A stretch of DNA of 64,000 bases from Paracrocinitomix sp039939375 (GCA_039939375.1 JBDVJO010000010.1:248001-312000); one strand, 5' to 3'. Shown: positions 1 to 9,612, counted from the stretch's first letter. A program made the numbers and translations. Notes: generated by a model from the letters alone, not told the origin.

Positions 1-1800
1 CTTGGTAGGATTTATAATAGTTTGTGTTGGAATATGGTCATAAACAATCTCGTTATAGCTGTAAATCAAGTCTCCCTTTGAGTTTTTAAGGTTTAGCTCA
101 CCTGATTGCGCTTCGGTATCTGCTGATAATTCAAACTCAAACCATTGTTCTTGATGCTTTTCTTTCATGTCAATCACAAATTTAGAAGGGCTTGCCTTCC
201 AGCCTATTGGCACATTGACTAGGAGTTCATCATTCAAATTTGCTTTAAATGCATGCACTTTTACTCTGACTTTTTTGTTTTGCCCTTTGTTCATTATGGC
301 TATCTTATCATCAAAGCTGGCCGTAAACTCTGGCGTTCTAATTAAATCACGTCTGCGCTCACCATAACTAGGGTCTCTCCACACATATTCTACCGGAACA
401 TCAAATTCAAAACTGTGTTTTTCCTTTGCAAAAGTGATGGATGCGATCAGTGTAGCTGGCCCTTCAGCAAGTCCCATTTCTGGCATTCCTTCAATATCAA
501 ACACATCAGTAAATTCGTTTCTTAACCAATAGGGTCCAGATAAAATAGTGTTTGGTTTAACCGTAAATTTCTCTTCAATACTCCTATTAGCGCCAATTGT
601 GCTATTGATATCCGTTACTTTTTCTCCGTTGATCTTCAGATTACTTATGGATACGTCTAAAGGTGATCGATTAATCAGGTTTAATTTCAATTCTAAATCT
701 TCATGATTCAAAAATGAATAATCATCTGCAGTAACTTCTATGTAGATTCCAGCACAATCAAGGATGATTTGTTCGCATAGTGCTAATTTTTGCTCTTTTA
801 AATAGGATTCAGGCAATGATTCATTCAAAATCGAATAAATGCGTAATAAAGAAAAAACGTTCTTCTCAGGAGCTTTAAAATTGAAGTTTTTAAGAACTGT
901 TTCAAATTCAGAAGCAAACTTTGGATTGACAACATCAGACCAAGTCTCATTTTTATGCTCAAAAAACTCATTTTGAATCTTTTTTCCTCCTAAATGTTCG
1001 AAATACTCAATTCGCTCTCCTCTCTCAATCACTGCTCCAAAGCCTTGGCATTTGTGCTCAGATCTTGCTAAGGTGCCAATCTCATTATATGATTGTCCCA
1101 AAATTGGATCGTATTCTCCAATGTCTACTTGAAAGTAGTTGTCATTTCCTTTAGCACTATCTGCAATCTCTTTGTTCCACCAATAACTTGTGTTCCAATA
1201 AATAGATGCTGCTTGCCAGGTGCCAAATTCTGCTACTTGTTTTGGTAGATAATTAGGGTCAGCTGCTTTCTCAAAAGCTTCAATTGCTAACATTGCCGAA
1301 GCAGTATGGTGCCCATGCCCTCCTCTTTTGTCTGGTGGAAACCTTGTGATAATGACATCTGGCTTAAATTTACGGATGGTCATGACAACATCTGATAAAA
1401 TGGCCTCTCTCCCCCATTTTTCCAATGATTCTTTTGCCGATTTAGAATATCCAAAATCAACTGCTCTAGAGAAAAACTGATGTGCTTTATCAAAGCCTCT
1501 AGCCGCTAATAACTCTTGCGTTCTAAGTACTCCTAATTTTTCGCTCAGTTCATCCCCGATCAAGTTCTGACCACCATCTCCTCTAGTCAATGAAAGATAA
1601 GCCGTTTCTGCATTCTGACTTAAAGAAAACCAGGCCAATGCTCGAGTGTTCTCGTCATCTGGATGCGCAGCAACATAAAGTACACGCTTCAATGAGTGCA
1701 ACTTTTGTAAATCTTTATAAATTTCAGATGATGTCTTGTTGCTGAAAGCAGCAATTGACAACAATAAAAATAGGGCGGAAAAAAGTGTCTTCATATTCAT
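1..1800 (-). CDS. PIG-L family deacetylase (partial, C-terminus beyond window)
   Basis: Reading the minus strand from ATG 1800 (or 1794) gives 600 residues open to the window edge. A secretion signal (about residues 1-21) is followed by the PIG-L/LmbE zinc-site motif AAHPDDE and, about 100 residues on, RGGHGHH, both typical of the N-acetylglucosaminyl-deacetylase fold. The remaining 350 or so residues look like beta-rich C-terminal domains, as in the large exported PIG-L proteins of Bacteroidota. The family removes acetyl groups from GlcNAc-type substrates; the substrate here cannot be told. A TAnnTTTG element lies 8 nt before ATG 1800. The 3' end is missing only because the window stops. Confidence 0.88.
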   Translation of the reverse strand, partial: MNMKTLFSALFLLLSIAAFSNKTSSEIYKDLQKLHSLKRVLYVAAHPDDENTRALAWFSLSQNAETAYLSLTRGDGGQNLIGDELSEKLGVLRTQELLAARGFDKAHQFFSRAVDFGYSKSAKESLEKWGREAILSDVVMTIRKFKPDVIITRFPPDKRGGHGHHTASAMLAIEAFEKAADPNYLPKQVAEFGTWQAASIYWNTSYWWNKEIADSAKGNDNYFQVDIGEYDPILGQSYNEIGTLARSEHKCQGFGAVIERGERIEYFEHLGGKKIQNEFFEHKNETWSDVVNPKFASEFETVLKNFNFKAPEKNVFSLLRIYSILNESLPESYLKEQKLALCEQIILDCAGIYIEVTADDYSFLNHEDLELKLNLINRSPLDVSISNLKINGEKVTDINSTIGANRSIEEKFTVKPNTILSGPYWLRNEFTDVFDIEGMPEMGLAEGPATLIASITFAKEKHSFEFDVPVEYVWRDPSYGERRRDLIRTPEFTASFDDKIAIMNKGQNKKVRVKVHAFKANLNDELLVNVPIGWKASPSKFVIDMKEKHQEQWFEFELSADTEAQSGELNLKNSKGDLIYSYNEIVYDHIPTQTIINPTK

Positions 1801-1808
1801 TTAGTCAG

Positions 1809-1816
1809 CAAAAATA
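1809..1816 (-). promoter_or_regulatory. -7 promoter element of the PIG-L gene
   Basis: On the minus strand this reads TATTTTTG, matching the Bacteroidota -7 consensus TAnnTTTG. It ends 8 nt before ATG 1800 and 14 nt before ATG 1794. Confidence 0.5.
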
Positions 1817-1877
1817 AGGATATTAACCAAGACTAAATGTTAAATGTTTGTGAAGGCGAAATAGCTAGATAAGCGTA

Positions 1878-3239
1878 TTATTTCTTTTTGTTTCTACGAT
1901 TTGCATTTTTATCACCTTTAGTTCTAGGCTTCTTGTACTTAGTTTTAATTGTACGGTGATATTTAGATCCTTGGTTTTCTTTTTTATTCTTGTCTTTCTT
2001 TTCATGAAACCCTGCTCCAGACTCCTTTTTCTTAGCCGAGCGGTTTCTGTTTGGATCATTAACACCGTGTTCTGCCGGTCTTTCTTCTGGAATCAATTCT
2101 CTAGAAACTTCAACATCTTCGGGAAAGTCTAATGCTGGAATTTGATAGTCCATCAACTCTTCTATAGTCGATTTATAATGAGCTTCTTTTTTAGTATGAA
2201 ACAAAATAGTTTGCCCCAGTTTTTCTGCACGTCCAGTTCTACCAATTCGGTGCATGTAATTCTCAGGATAATCAGGAACATCAAAGTTAATTACATGAGA
2301 GATGTTCTCTATGTCTAATCCCCTAGCCATAACGTCTGTAGCAATCAAAATGCGTTTCTCTCCGTTGTCAAATTGCTCTACTGACCTAAATCTGTAGTTC
2401 TGAGATTTATTACCGTGAATTACAGCTGATTCGGTTCCAAATTCTTCTTCTAAATTATCGTAAAGACGATCAGCCATTCGCTTATTACAGCAGAACACAA
2501 GGACTTTTTGAAAATTCTCTTTGTCTTGAATTAAGTGCTTAAGTAGGTTTACTTTGGTGTAGAAATTGGCTACTTCATAGCCTTGTTGTTCAATATTATC
2601 TAAGGGAGTTCCACTTACTGCAATTTCAATCTTTTCAGGACTCACAAACACATTTTGTATCAGTTCATCTACCTCTTGCGTCATTGTAGCGGAGAACATG
2701 ATGTGCTGCCTTTTCTCAGGTAGAAGCTCAAAAATACTAGTCAATTGCGGTCTAAAACCTAAATCGAGCATGATGTCTACTTCATCAATCACGATCTTTT
2801 TTAGATGTTTAACCTTTAAAGTATTACTTAAGATTAAGTCATACAACCTTCCTGGCGTAGAAACAATTATGTCACAACCTTGCTGTGCATATTGCATTTG
2901 AGTATTGATGTTTGCTCCACCATAAACTCCTAAAATTCTTACCGTTTTATAAGCTGTAAATGTTTCAATTTTTTCAACAACTTGAGTAACCAACTCTCGT
3001 GTGGGCACAAGCACTAAGATTCTTGGAGCCACTTGCTCAGAATACTTAAGGTCATTCAACAAAGGCATCATATACGCCAATGTTTTTCCTGTACCTGTTT
3101 GAGAGATACCTACAACATCTTTTCCTGATCTAATCAAGGAAAAGGCATTTTCTTGAATTGGTGTTGGCGTTTGAAAACCTAGATCTTCAATTGCATTGAC
3201 TAGAGCTTTAGATAATCCTAGATCTTTAAAAGTCGCCAT
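1878..3239 (-). CDS. DEAD-box RNA helicase, RhlE/CsdA type, with DEVD motif II
   Basis: This 453-residue ATP-dependent RNA helicase has all the core motifs: Q motif (around F4-Q29), Walker A SQTGTGKT (46-53), PTREL (79-83), TPGR (128-131), motif II DEVD (152-155), SAT (183-185), RGLDI and HRIGRTGRAE. A lysine/arginine-rich tail of about 70 residues probably binds RNA. Motif II has Val where Ala is usual; the catalytic Asp and Glu are kept, so it should be active. It lies 18 bp after a cold-shock-domain gene on the same strand, probably as one operon. That pairing suggests a role in unwinding RNA structure during cold or in ribosome assembly (inference). Confidence 0.93.
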   Translation of the reverse strand: MATFKDLGLSKALVNAIEDLGFQTPTPIQENAFSLIRSGKDVVGISQTGTGKTLAYMMPLLNDLKYSEQVAPRILVLVPTRELVTQVVEKIETFTAYKTVRILGVYGGANINTQMQYAQQGCDIIVSTPGRLYDLILSNTLKVKHLKKIVIDEVDIMLDLGFRPQLTSIFELLPEKRQHIMFSATMTQEVDELIQNVFVSPEKIEIAVSGTPLDNIEQQGYEVANFYTKVNLLKHLIQDKENFQKVLVFCCNKRMADRLYDNLEEEFGTESAVIHGNKSQNYRFRSVEQFDNGEKRILIATDVMARGLDIENISHVINFDVPDYPENYMHRIGRTGRAEKLGQTILFHTKKEAHYKSTIEELMDYQIPALDFPEDVEVSRELIPEERPAEHGVNDPNRNRSAKKKESGAGFHEKKDKNKKENQGSKYHRTIKTKYKKPRTKGDKNANRRNKKK

Positions 3240-3257
3240 GAAGAAATCGATTTAATT

Positions 3258-3707
3258 TTAAATCTTTTTTACTTTAACTGCAGCAAGACCTTTCATTCCT
3301 TGTTCTAATTCAAAAGACACTTTGTCTCCCTCACCGATAGGCTCTTGAGTATTGTTGATATGAACAAAATAAGATTCTTGGTTAATTTTATCTTTGATAA
3401 ACCCATATCCTTTGTCATCATTGAAAAATGTAACTTTTCCTTCATGAATAGGATCTTCTTCAGGTAAATCTTCTTTTTTATATCCTAACTGAATATTTTC
3501 AGCTTTGATTACTTTTTTCTTAGCGTTTGGATCTGGCGGAGTATCAGTGATTACACCATTTTCATCTACATAAGCCATCATTGCATCTAGTCCACCGTCT
3601 TTTTCGGCTTCTTTTCTTGCTAATTTTTTAGCTTCCTTCTCTTTTCTTTTCTGCTGTTTTTTCTTTTCTTTTTCTTTCTTACCGAAAGTTTCACTTGATC
3701 TTGCCAT
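3258..3707 (-). CDS. Cold-shock domain protein with charged N-terminal extension
   Basis: A 149-residue protein. The C-terminal half is a cold-shock OB fold: KVTFFNDDKGYGFI carries RNP1 and YFVHINN corresponds to RNP2. The first 35 or so residues are almost all Lys, Glu and Arg and are probably helical. Longer cold-shock proteins of this kind are common in Bacteroidota next to DEAD-box helicases. It is the first gene of a two-gene unit with the helicase and has a -7 element about 48 nt upstream. It should bind single-stranded nucleic acid and act as an RNA chaperone. Confidence 0.9.
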   Translation of the reverse strand: MARSSETFGKKEKEKKKQQKRKEKEAKKLARKEAEKDGGLDAMMAYVDENGVITDTPPDPNAKKKVIKAENIQLGYKKEDLPEEDPIHEGKVTFFNDDKGYGFIKDKINQESYFVHINNTQEPIGEGDKVSFELEQGMKGLAAVKVKKI

Positions 3708-3754
3708 TCACTATTTTTGATTTCAAATGCTTTTTCGTCTTGGCATTTGCACTG

Positions 3755-3762
3755 CAAAGGTA
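3755..3762 (-). promoter_or_regulatory. -7 promoter element of the cold-shock/helicase operon
   Basis: Minus-strand TACCTTTG, the same octamer as in the rpoD promoter of this window. It leaves a leader of roughly 45 nt, which fits a cold-shock mRNA with a structured 5' end, though no structure was verified. Confidence 0.5.
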
Positions 3763-3817
3763 GTATTTTGATATTGAATAAACTAATTAAAATGCTTAGC
3801 AGACTGTGATAGAATGA

Positions 3818-4747
3818 TTATTTCTGTATTAACTCAAACAGAAACTGACGCATTTCATCTAAACATTCATCACAGTAATAAAAGGCAGAATGATCTAATC
3901 CGGGCATTTTATGAAGCAAGTTTTTGACCCCAACTTTGTTCGCTTTTTTATGGATTAAACCAGAACCTTCTGTTTTTACTAAGGTTTCACCAGTCAACCC
4001 AGTTTCAAAGGGAACTGTTACATCTGAAGTTCCGTGAACGCTATAAAGTGCTGGTTCGCCTTTGTTGACTAAATCAGCCGAATGAAGGGATCCTGCAATA
4101 TTTATTACGCCCTTAACCTTCATGGGATATCCTGGGTTTCCACTTTGACCTTCAAATCCGCCATTTTCCTTAACGTACTCTACCAATTCTTCACCACCCA
4201 TTTGAAGCACATCCATTACCTTATTAGCATATGCATAATGCAGACTAGTTATGGCTCCTGCACTATAACCTCCAATAAAAATGTTATCTATGTCAACATT
4301 GTATTTGTTTTCGCTCGCGGCATCTTTGGTGAAATACCGTACGGCTGCCTTCATGTCGTTTACAGCATCAATTACTGCATGTCTGGGAGTTATGATACTA
4401 TCTCCTTCTACATCTATCAACCTATAGTTTATAGATACAGCCACATAACCTGATTGAGCAAAATAAGCGCACTCTTTCGCAAAACTAGATTTGTCTCCAA
4501 AAATAAAGTATCCTCCATGTGCTAGAATTATCAGAGGTCTTTTTTGGTTATTGTCGCTCAATGCAGGTTGATAAATATCCATTTTTAGTTCTTGAACCAC
4601 TCCCCCTTGTGTAGTTGATTGACCATATTGGACATCATATTCCGAGGTAATTTCATCAAAATAAAATGAATTATAAAGGACTGAATCTTGGGCTATTGAA
4701 GAAAAACTTAATTGTGTTAAAATCAAAAGGGTTAATTGAATCTTCAT
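3818..4747 (-). CDS. Secreted alpha/beta hydrolase (carboxylesterase-like)
   Basis: A 309-residue protein with a signal peptide ending near AQD. The HGG oxyanion-hole motif (AHGGYF) and the nucleophile elbow GYSAGA mark an esterase/lipase of the alpha/beta-hydrolase fold. A likely acid residue lies in HGTSDVTVP and the catalytic His in GLDHSAF near the C-terminus. The substrate is unknown. It appears to be a single gene: a terminator for the preceding SRPBCC gene lies just upstream of its start. Confidence 0.85.
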   Translation of the reverse strand: MKIQLTLLILTQLSFSSIAQDSVLYNSFYFDEITSEYDVQYGQSTTQGGVVQELKMDIYQPALSDNNQKRPLIILAHGGYFIFGDKSSFAKECAYFAQSGYVAVSINYRLIDVEGDSIITPRHAVIDAVNDMKAAVRYFTKDAASENKYNVDIDNIFIGGYSAGAITSLHYAYANKVMDVLQMGGEELVEYVKENGGFEGQSGNPGYPMKVKGVINIAGSLHSADLVNKGEPALYSVHGTSDVTVPFETGLTGETLVKTEGSGLIHKKANKVGVKNLLHKMPGLDHSAFYYCDECLDEMRQFLFELIQK

Positions 4748-4772
4748 AAAGTAGTTTTCAGAAATATCGGGA

Positions 4773-4801
4773 TAAAAAAAGCCGACTCAAAGAATCGGCT
4801 T
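4773..4801 (-). terminator. Rho-independent terminator after the SRPBCC/GyrI-like gene
   Basis: On the minus strand, a stem of AAGCCGATTC paired with the AGTCGGCTT side is followed by seven T. It lies 18-46 bp after the stop of the gene ending at 4819. Confidence 0.85.
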
Positions 4802-4818
4802 GTTAATAATTGCTAAAA

Positions 4819-5742
4819 TTATTTTACTGCGAAATGAACTTTTGATTCTAACTCATTCTCTGCCGTATTTGTAGGACTATTCAAGTATTCCTCAATTGGA
4901 TGCAGCTTTTTATTGACATCAATTACTTTCGCTTGCTTTCTGCCGTATTGCGCCGACCATGCGTTGCCAACATGCTTGTAAGGTCCTTTGTGATGAACAG
5001 TGAACACCTTTGTTTTTGGGTAAGATCCTTTAATCATTTTAGGAAGCATTTCAATATCACCTGATACTGGTACGGCTGCCGTATACTCAACAATATTCTT
5101 TACAGGATCCCATTTATGGTAAATAGAAAATGCGTTTCCAGCAACTTTGTCCTGGTGTTTATCCATGATATGCTCCATTAGAATGGTATAATCTTTTTTC
5201 ATGGCATCAGATATCTTATCTATTGTTGTTGACGTTTTAATTCCAACATATTCACAACCGTTGAACGTTTTATGACCTTCAAAAGTCAATTCTGAATTAA
5301 CCTTACCTTCTTCTGCGTATTCTTTGAACATATTTAAACCTCTGTCGTAATCCATTCCAATCATGGCAGTCATCATGTTTTTAATGAAGAATAAAAAGAA
5401 AGGTAAACTGCTGTCCATTCCCCAATAAACTCTCGTGCTTTGTCCTTCTTCTTTAAACCTAAACCAAACTTTTGCAGTAGATTTCCATGGTTTTAAAAAA
5501 GTCAAGTCAATGTCAATTCTTTCGTTTTCAACTTCATTGAAAATTGCCATTTTTCCATCTCCGGTAACTGGTCCAGTCCATTCATAAGATTTGGCATCTT
5601 CAGCGATAGTCACTTTCGCGTCAGGATCAGTGATAATCCATGGAGACCAGGGCGTCCAGTGATTATAATTATTTAACTTATTGTAAATTTCTGCAATGGG
5701 CTTGTCAACTAAAATTGACTTTTCAATGTGTAATTTTGGCAT
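4819..5742 (-). CDS. SRPBCC domain fused to GyrI-like effector-binding domain
   Basis: A 307-residue protein. Residues about 1-150 form an SRPBCC/polyketide-cyclase-like domain (LDxPIAEIYNKLNNYNHW style opening, WTPWSPW). Residues about 155-300 resemble the AraC-type effector-binding (GyrI-like) domain, with the typical late HKGPYKHVGNAW segment. No DNA-binding domain is present, so it is a stand-alone small-molecule-binding protein rather than a regulator. It lies next to a second SRPBCC protein on the same strand and may be co-transcribed with it. The ligand is unknown. Confidence 0.8.
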   Translation of the reverse strand: MPKLHIEKSILVDKPIAEIYNKLNNYNHWTPWSPWIITDPDAKVTIAEDAKSYEWTGPVTGDGKMAIFNEVENERIDIDLTFLKPWKSTAKVWFRFKEEGQSTRVYWGMDSSLPFFLFFIKNMMTAMIGMDYDRGLNMFKEYAEEGKVNSELTFEGHKTFNGCEYVGIKTSTTIDKISDAMKKDYTILMEHIMDKHQDKVAGNAFSIYHKWDPVKNIVEYTAAVPVSGDIEMLPKMIKGSYPKTKVFTVHHKGPYKHVGNAWSAQYGRKQAKVIDVNKKLHPIEEYLNSPTNTAENELESKVHFAVK

Positions 5743-5769
5743 AGTAGTTTTTACTTTAAAAGTAATGAT

Positions 5770-6168
5770 TTATCGCTGATTATTATAATATTCAGACATG
5801 GGTTCAAAATAAAATTCATTCCAGCCATCCGTGTATTTTTGCTGAGTACCTTCAGGCATATTAGTTTGTTTTAGAATAAGTTGCGTTTCGTTATCTGAAA
5901 TATTATTTAATACGATTTCTACAATAGAATCTTCCTCATTATGAGCAAATTCAGAGGTTCTCCAAGACATTTTTATAGATTGATTGGGTGTTAATTCCAA
6001 GATAGTTCCGGTTATATATTCATCCCATGCTGTATATTCTGCTCCTATTTCTGCGGTAATTTCAGCTTCTCCTCCTGTGAACTCACTATGTGCTTTAGAT
6101 GTCAACCAGTCCTTGTAAATTACGGATGCACTGGCATTGATCGTAGTTTTTAATTCTAAACTGTCCAT
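5770..6168 (-). CDS. SRPBCC (AHSA1-like) domain protein
   Basis: A 132-residue protein of the START/SRPBCC fold, AHSA1 subfamily. It opens with the typical ASASVIYKDWLTSKAHSEFTGG type of segment, has a central WDEYITGTI strand, and ends in WNEFYFEPMSEYY. Members bind hydrophobic ligands or, rarely, chaperones. Its function is not known. It lies 27 bp upstream of the larger SRPBCC/GyrI-like gene on the same strand, and the two probably form an operon. Confidence 0.8.
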   Translation of the reverse strand: MDSLELKTTINASASVIYKDWLTSKAHSEFTGGEAEITAEIGAEYTAWDEYITGTILELTPNQSIKMSWRTSEFAHNEEDSIVEIVLNNISDNETQLILKQTNMPEGTQQKYTDGWNEFYFEPMSEYYNNQR

Positions 6169-6196
6169 TTTTCTTCTTTAAATAAAGATAGAAAAA

Positions 6197-7303
6197 TTAT
6201 TGTACTACGTATTTAATTCGCTCTGTTTGTCCTGATTCATATGTTAATTGGATGAAATATAGACCTGCCGATTCTACATTAGTGATCACATTTAAAACAG
6301 CCTCTTCATAAAACTCTTCTTTTAAAGTCTGACCATTAACATCTACTATCCTATAGCTATGGATAGCTTTATTGGATGCTATCGTACATACGCCTTTACT
6401 TGGGTTCGGATACACAAGCGTTTGAGGGAGCTCTAAAGCCCTTAAATGTGTCGTTTCAAGAATTTCTCTCGTTCCGTCAAAATCAACTTGACTTAAACGG
6501 TAATACATCTCATCAGGTGAAGACCTTTTAATTTGTACCGAATAATTAGTTTGGGTTGTAGCATTATGAATACCATCTTCTTCTAAGACCTGAGTCCAGT
6601 TTATCCCGTCCATTGATTCTTCTACTATAAAGAAATCATTATTCGTTTCAGATGCAGTTGACCAGTTTAATGCGACCATTCTGTTAAGCTCGTCTTGAGC
6701 ATAAAAATCAATTAGTTCAATTGGTAAAGTAGGATCATAAGAAATGGAGAGTTGAATAACATCAATTTCTGCGGTTGGTAAAGCTATAGAACCTTCTAAG
6801 GTCACCGCTATTCCAATTCCAAAGCTTGCACTATTAATTTCCGAATAGGTCAACGTTGTTCCCCACATATCAGAACTGCTTCCATGGGTTTGTGAAATTT
6901 CTGAACCTGGCCAATTTCCTGATCCCGCTTTATTGTCACCAATGAATGCATCTGAAGAATAAAGCCGAATAGAAAAGTCTTCTACGCTTTGAAGAACACC
7001 GGTTCCTTTTTTTGAAATTGTAGCTGAAATTCCGCAAATTGTTGCATAAGATGGAATTGAAAATCCAAAATCCTGCACCAGCAGATAATTAGAAACATCT
7101 CCTAAAACTAAAGCACTTGCAGTAGCCTCAATATTATCATCTGAACTTACATTACTTGTAGATGACCAAGCTACTGCACCAACACTTGAATTATTGGAGA
7201 AACTCCCTCCCGATTTAGCAACTGTAGTAACGCATTGCGTAAAAGCTATTCCACAATAATTCAAGGAAAAAAATGTGGCTATTAAGATGTATAAAAACTT
7301 CAT
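6197..7303 (-). CDS. Secreted protein with T9SS type A sorting domain
   Basis: A 368-residue protein with an N-terminal signal peptide. The region to about residue 195 is beta-rich and Ser/Thr-rich with no recognised domain. After LPIELIDFYAQ comes a fibronectin-like strand pattern (VALNWSTASETNNDFF). The last 75 or so residues are a type A T9SS sorting domain (VYPNPSKG and, near the end, AGLYFIQLTYESGQ). It should cross the outer membrane by T9SS and be anchored at or released from the surface. A -7 element is 19 nt before the start. Confidence 0.85.
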   Translation of the reverse strand: MKFLYILIATFFSLNYCGIAFTQCVTTVAKSGGSFSNNSSVGAVAWSSTSNVSSDDNIEATASALVLGDVSNYLLVQDFGFSIPSYATICGISATISKKGTGVLQSVEDFSIRLYSSDAFIGDNKAGSGNWPGSEISQTHGSSSDMWGTTLTYSEINSASFGIGIAVTLEGSIALPTAEIDVIQLSISYDPTLPIELIDFYAQDELNRMVALNWSTASETNNDFFIVEESMDGINWTQVLEEDGIHNATTQTNYSVQIKRSSPDEMYYRLSQVDFDGTREILETTHLRALELPQTLVYPNPSKGVCTIASNKAIHSYRIVDVNGQTLKEEFYEEAVLNVITNVESAGLYFIQLTYESGQTERIKYVVQ

Positions 7304-7322
7304 TTTACTTGACGATTTGTGT

Positions 7323-7330
7323 CAAATATA
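7323..7330 (-). promoter_or_regulatory. -7 promoter element of the T9SS cargo gene
   Basis: Minus-strand TATATTTG, ending 19 nt before the ATG at 7303. The adjoining leader contains a TTGAC-N7-GTCAA inverted repeat (about 7310-7326). Confidence 0.5.
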
Positions 7331-7472
7331 AAATGATTTCAATGATAATTTATGTAATTAAATATTTGTTAATCAGTGGATTGAGTCGGAGCGTTGACAT
7401 TCTTTTCCCAACGTGTCAATTTTTAAGATTAGCGTCAAGTTTGAGGTATTAACGTTAGGAAACTTTTCTGAA

Positions 7473-9575
7473 CTACTTCATACTCAATTGAAGTCTACGT
7501 CTTTCTTTATCTACAGAAAGGACTTTTACACTTACTTGCTGGTTTAAAGTTACATAAGCTTGCACATCCGAAACGTACTCATTTGCCAGCTCTGATATAT
7601 GAACTAAGCCAGATTCTTTGATTCCGACATCAATGAAGGCTCCAAAATTTGTGATATTATTCACCGTTCCGTTCAATTTCATGCCTGGCATTAAATCTTC
7701 TAATGATTCAATGTCATTATATCTTGATTCTTTAAGTGGGGACCTTGGATCTCTAGTAGGTCGTTGCAATTCCTTTAATATTTGATCTACTGTAAATTCT
7801 CCGTGTTTTTCTTTTAGAGTAGCAATAACTGAATCATCTAAATCAATTGATTTTTTGCCCAATTCACTTATTTCAACATTTGCAGATTTTAAAATTTCTT
7901 TGGCAATTTTATAGGACTCTGGATGAATGATTGTATTGTCTAGAGGGTTTTTACCTTTTTCGATTCTTAAAAAGCCTGCGGCTTGTTCAAAAGTCTTTTT
8001 TCCCATTTTTGGAACATCCATTAGTTGTTTTCGCTCTGTAAAACCACCAATATCGTTTCTATAGTTAACAATGTTTTTAGCCAAATTCAAGCTTAGTCCA
8101 GAAACATGTGAAAGTATCGGAAAACTAGCTGTATTTAACTCTACACCAACGTGATTTACGCAATGTTCCACAACTTCATCCAAACTATTTTTCAATTGAG
8201 TTTGATTGACATCATGTTGGTACTGCCCCACTCCTATTGATTTCGGATCAATCTTGACTAATTCAGCTAATGGGTCCATTAGTCTTCTCCCGATAGAAAT
8301 TGCCCCTCTCACCGTTACATCTAACGTTGGAAATTCTTCTCTAGCAATTGAGGATGCTGAATAAATACTTGCTCCAGCTTCGTTTACTGAAAAGACCTGT
8401 ATATCGGATGTTTTAAAAATAGAACGACATAGTTTTTCGGTTTCTAAACCTGCTGTTCCGTTTCCAACGGCTATGGCTTCAACTTTGTGGCTTTCAGCTA
8501 AATTTCTTAACACTTGTGCCGCTTCTTTAGATTTTTTTTGAGGGGCATGTGGAAATATTGTTCTGTTTTCTAGATATTCACCTGAAGCACTTAAAACCGC
8601 AACTTTACACCCTGTTCTGTAACCAGGGTCTATAGCCAACATAGGCTTAGCTCCTAATGGTGATTGAAATAGCAGTTGTCTGAGGTTTTCAGCGAACACT
8701 TTAATTGATTCGTTATCTGCTTGCTCTTTTATTGATCTTTTTATTTCTGATTCAAAAGTTGGTTGAAGGCATCTTTTATAAGCTTCTTGATAAACTTTAT
8801 CTCGGTATGAGTTGTCTGCATAAAATCGACCAACTGCCCTATCAATGTTTTCAATCGCTCTATCCTTGTCAACATCAATTTGTACTTTTAAGAAACCTTC
8901 TTTTTCTGCTCTCAAAATGGCCAGCGTCCTATGTGCCGCTAATCGTTCAATTCGTTCAGAATAGTTGAAATAGTCTTTGTATTTTGCGGCTTCCTCATCT
9001 TTACCTTTCTTAATTTTGGCAGATATGGTGGCAAACCGTTCAAATTGATCCCTTATTCGGCTTCTCAATTTTTCATCATCAGCGATCCATTCAGAGAGAA
9101 CATGAATCGCTCCGGCAATTGCATCTTTCTCAGTAGTAATATCTTTATTTAAGAAACGTTCAATTTCTTTATCAATTTTAAAATCAAATTCTTCTTGTTT
9201 GATTAAAAGAGCTAATCCTTTTAACCCGGCTTTAATTGCTTTCTGACCCTTTGTTAATCTTTTCTGTTTAAAAGGAGCATAGATATCTTCTAACTCTACC
9301 AATGAGTTGGCTCCCTCAATTTTAGCTTTTATCTCTTGAGAATACTTGTCTTGTTCTTTCAGCGAAGCAATGATTGCAAGTTTACGCTTATCAAAATCAA
9401 TCCAATATTGGTTTCTGTTCTTTATATCGAGTATTTGAACTTCGTCTAAATTTCCAGTTGCTTCTTTTCTATATCTAGCAATAAAAGGAACTGTGCAGCC
9501 TTCAGAAAATAGTGAAAGTACTGATTCAACTTGTTTTAGGCTGATGTTTAATTCTTTAGAAAGTTTCTCTAACAT
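7473..9575 (-). CDS. tex: Tex family transcription accessory protein
   Basis: A 700-residue protein matching Tex/YhgF end to end. It has an N-terminal helical region (SLFSEGCTVPFIARYRKE), a YqgF-like RNase H fold (LAIDPGYRTGCKVAVL), helix-hairpin-helix repeats (FTERKQLMDVPKMGKKTFEQ) and a C-terminal S1 domain (GTVNNITNFGAFIDVG...KVLSVDKERRRLQLSMK). Tex binds nucleic acid and acts in transcription and RNA metabolism. Length and domain order are normal. It is a single gene. Confidence 0.95.
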   Translation of the reverse strand: MLEKLSKELNISLKQVESVLSLFSEGCTVPFIARYRKEATGNLDEVQILDIKNRNQYWIDFDKRKLAIIASLKEQDKYSQEIKAKIEGANSLVELEDIYAPFKQKRLTKGQKAIKAGLKGLALLIKQEEFDFKIDKEIERFLNKDITTEKDAIAGAIHVLSEWIADDEKLRSRIRDQFERFATISAKIKKGKDEEAAKYKDYFNYSERIERLAAHRTLAILRAEKEGFLKVQIDVDKDRAIENIDRAVGRFYADNSYRDKVYQEAYKRCLQPTFESEIKRSIKEQADNESIKVFAENLRQLLFQSPLGAKPMLAIDPGYRTGCKVAVLSASGEYLENRTIFPHAPQKKSKEAAQVLRNLAESHKVEAIAVGNGTAGLETEKLCRSIFKTSDIQVFSVNEAGASIYSASSIAREEFPTLDVTVRGAISIGRRLMDPLAELVKIDPKSIGVGQYQHDVNQTQLKNSLDEVVEHCVNHVGVELNTASFPILSHVSGLSLNLAKNIVNYRNDIGGFTERKQLMDVPKMGKKTFEQAAGFLRIEKGKNPLDNTIIHPESYKIAKEILKSANVEISELGKKSIDLDDSVIATLKEKHGEFTVDQILKELQRPTRDPRSPLKESRYNDIESLEDLMPGMKLNGTVNNITNFGAFIDVGIKESGLVHISELANEYVSDVQAYVTLNQQVSVKVLSVDKERRRLQLSMK

Positions 9576-9612
9576 GTGCTTAATTTGAAGCTTTAAAAAT
9601 AGGCAAACAAAA

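Noticed and set aside
4082..4453. 123-codon + strand ORF
   Set aside because: Antisense to the esterase, which has intact catalytic motifs and a signal peptide.
8705..8968. 87-codon + strand ORF
   Set aside because: Antisense to tex, low-complexity Leu-rich.
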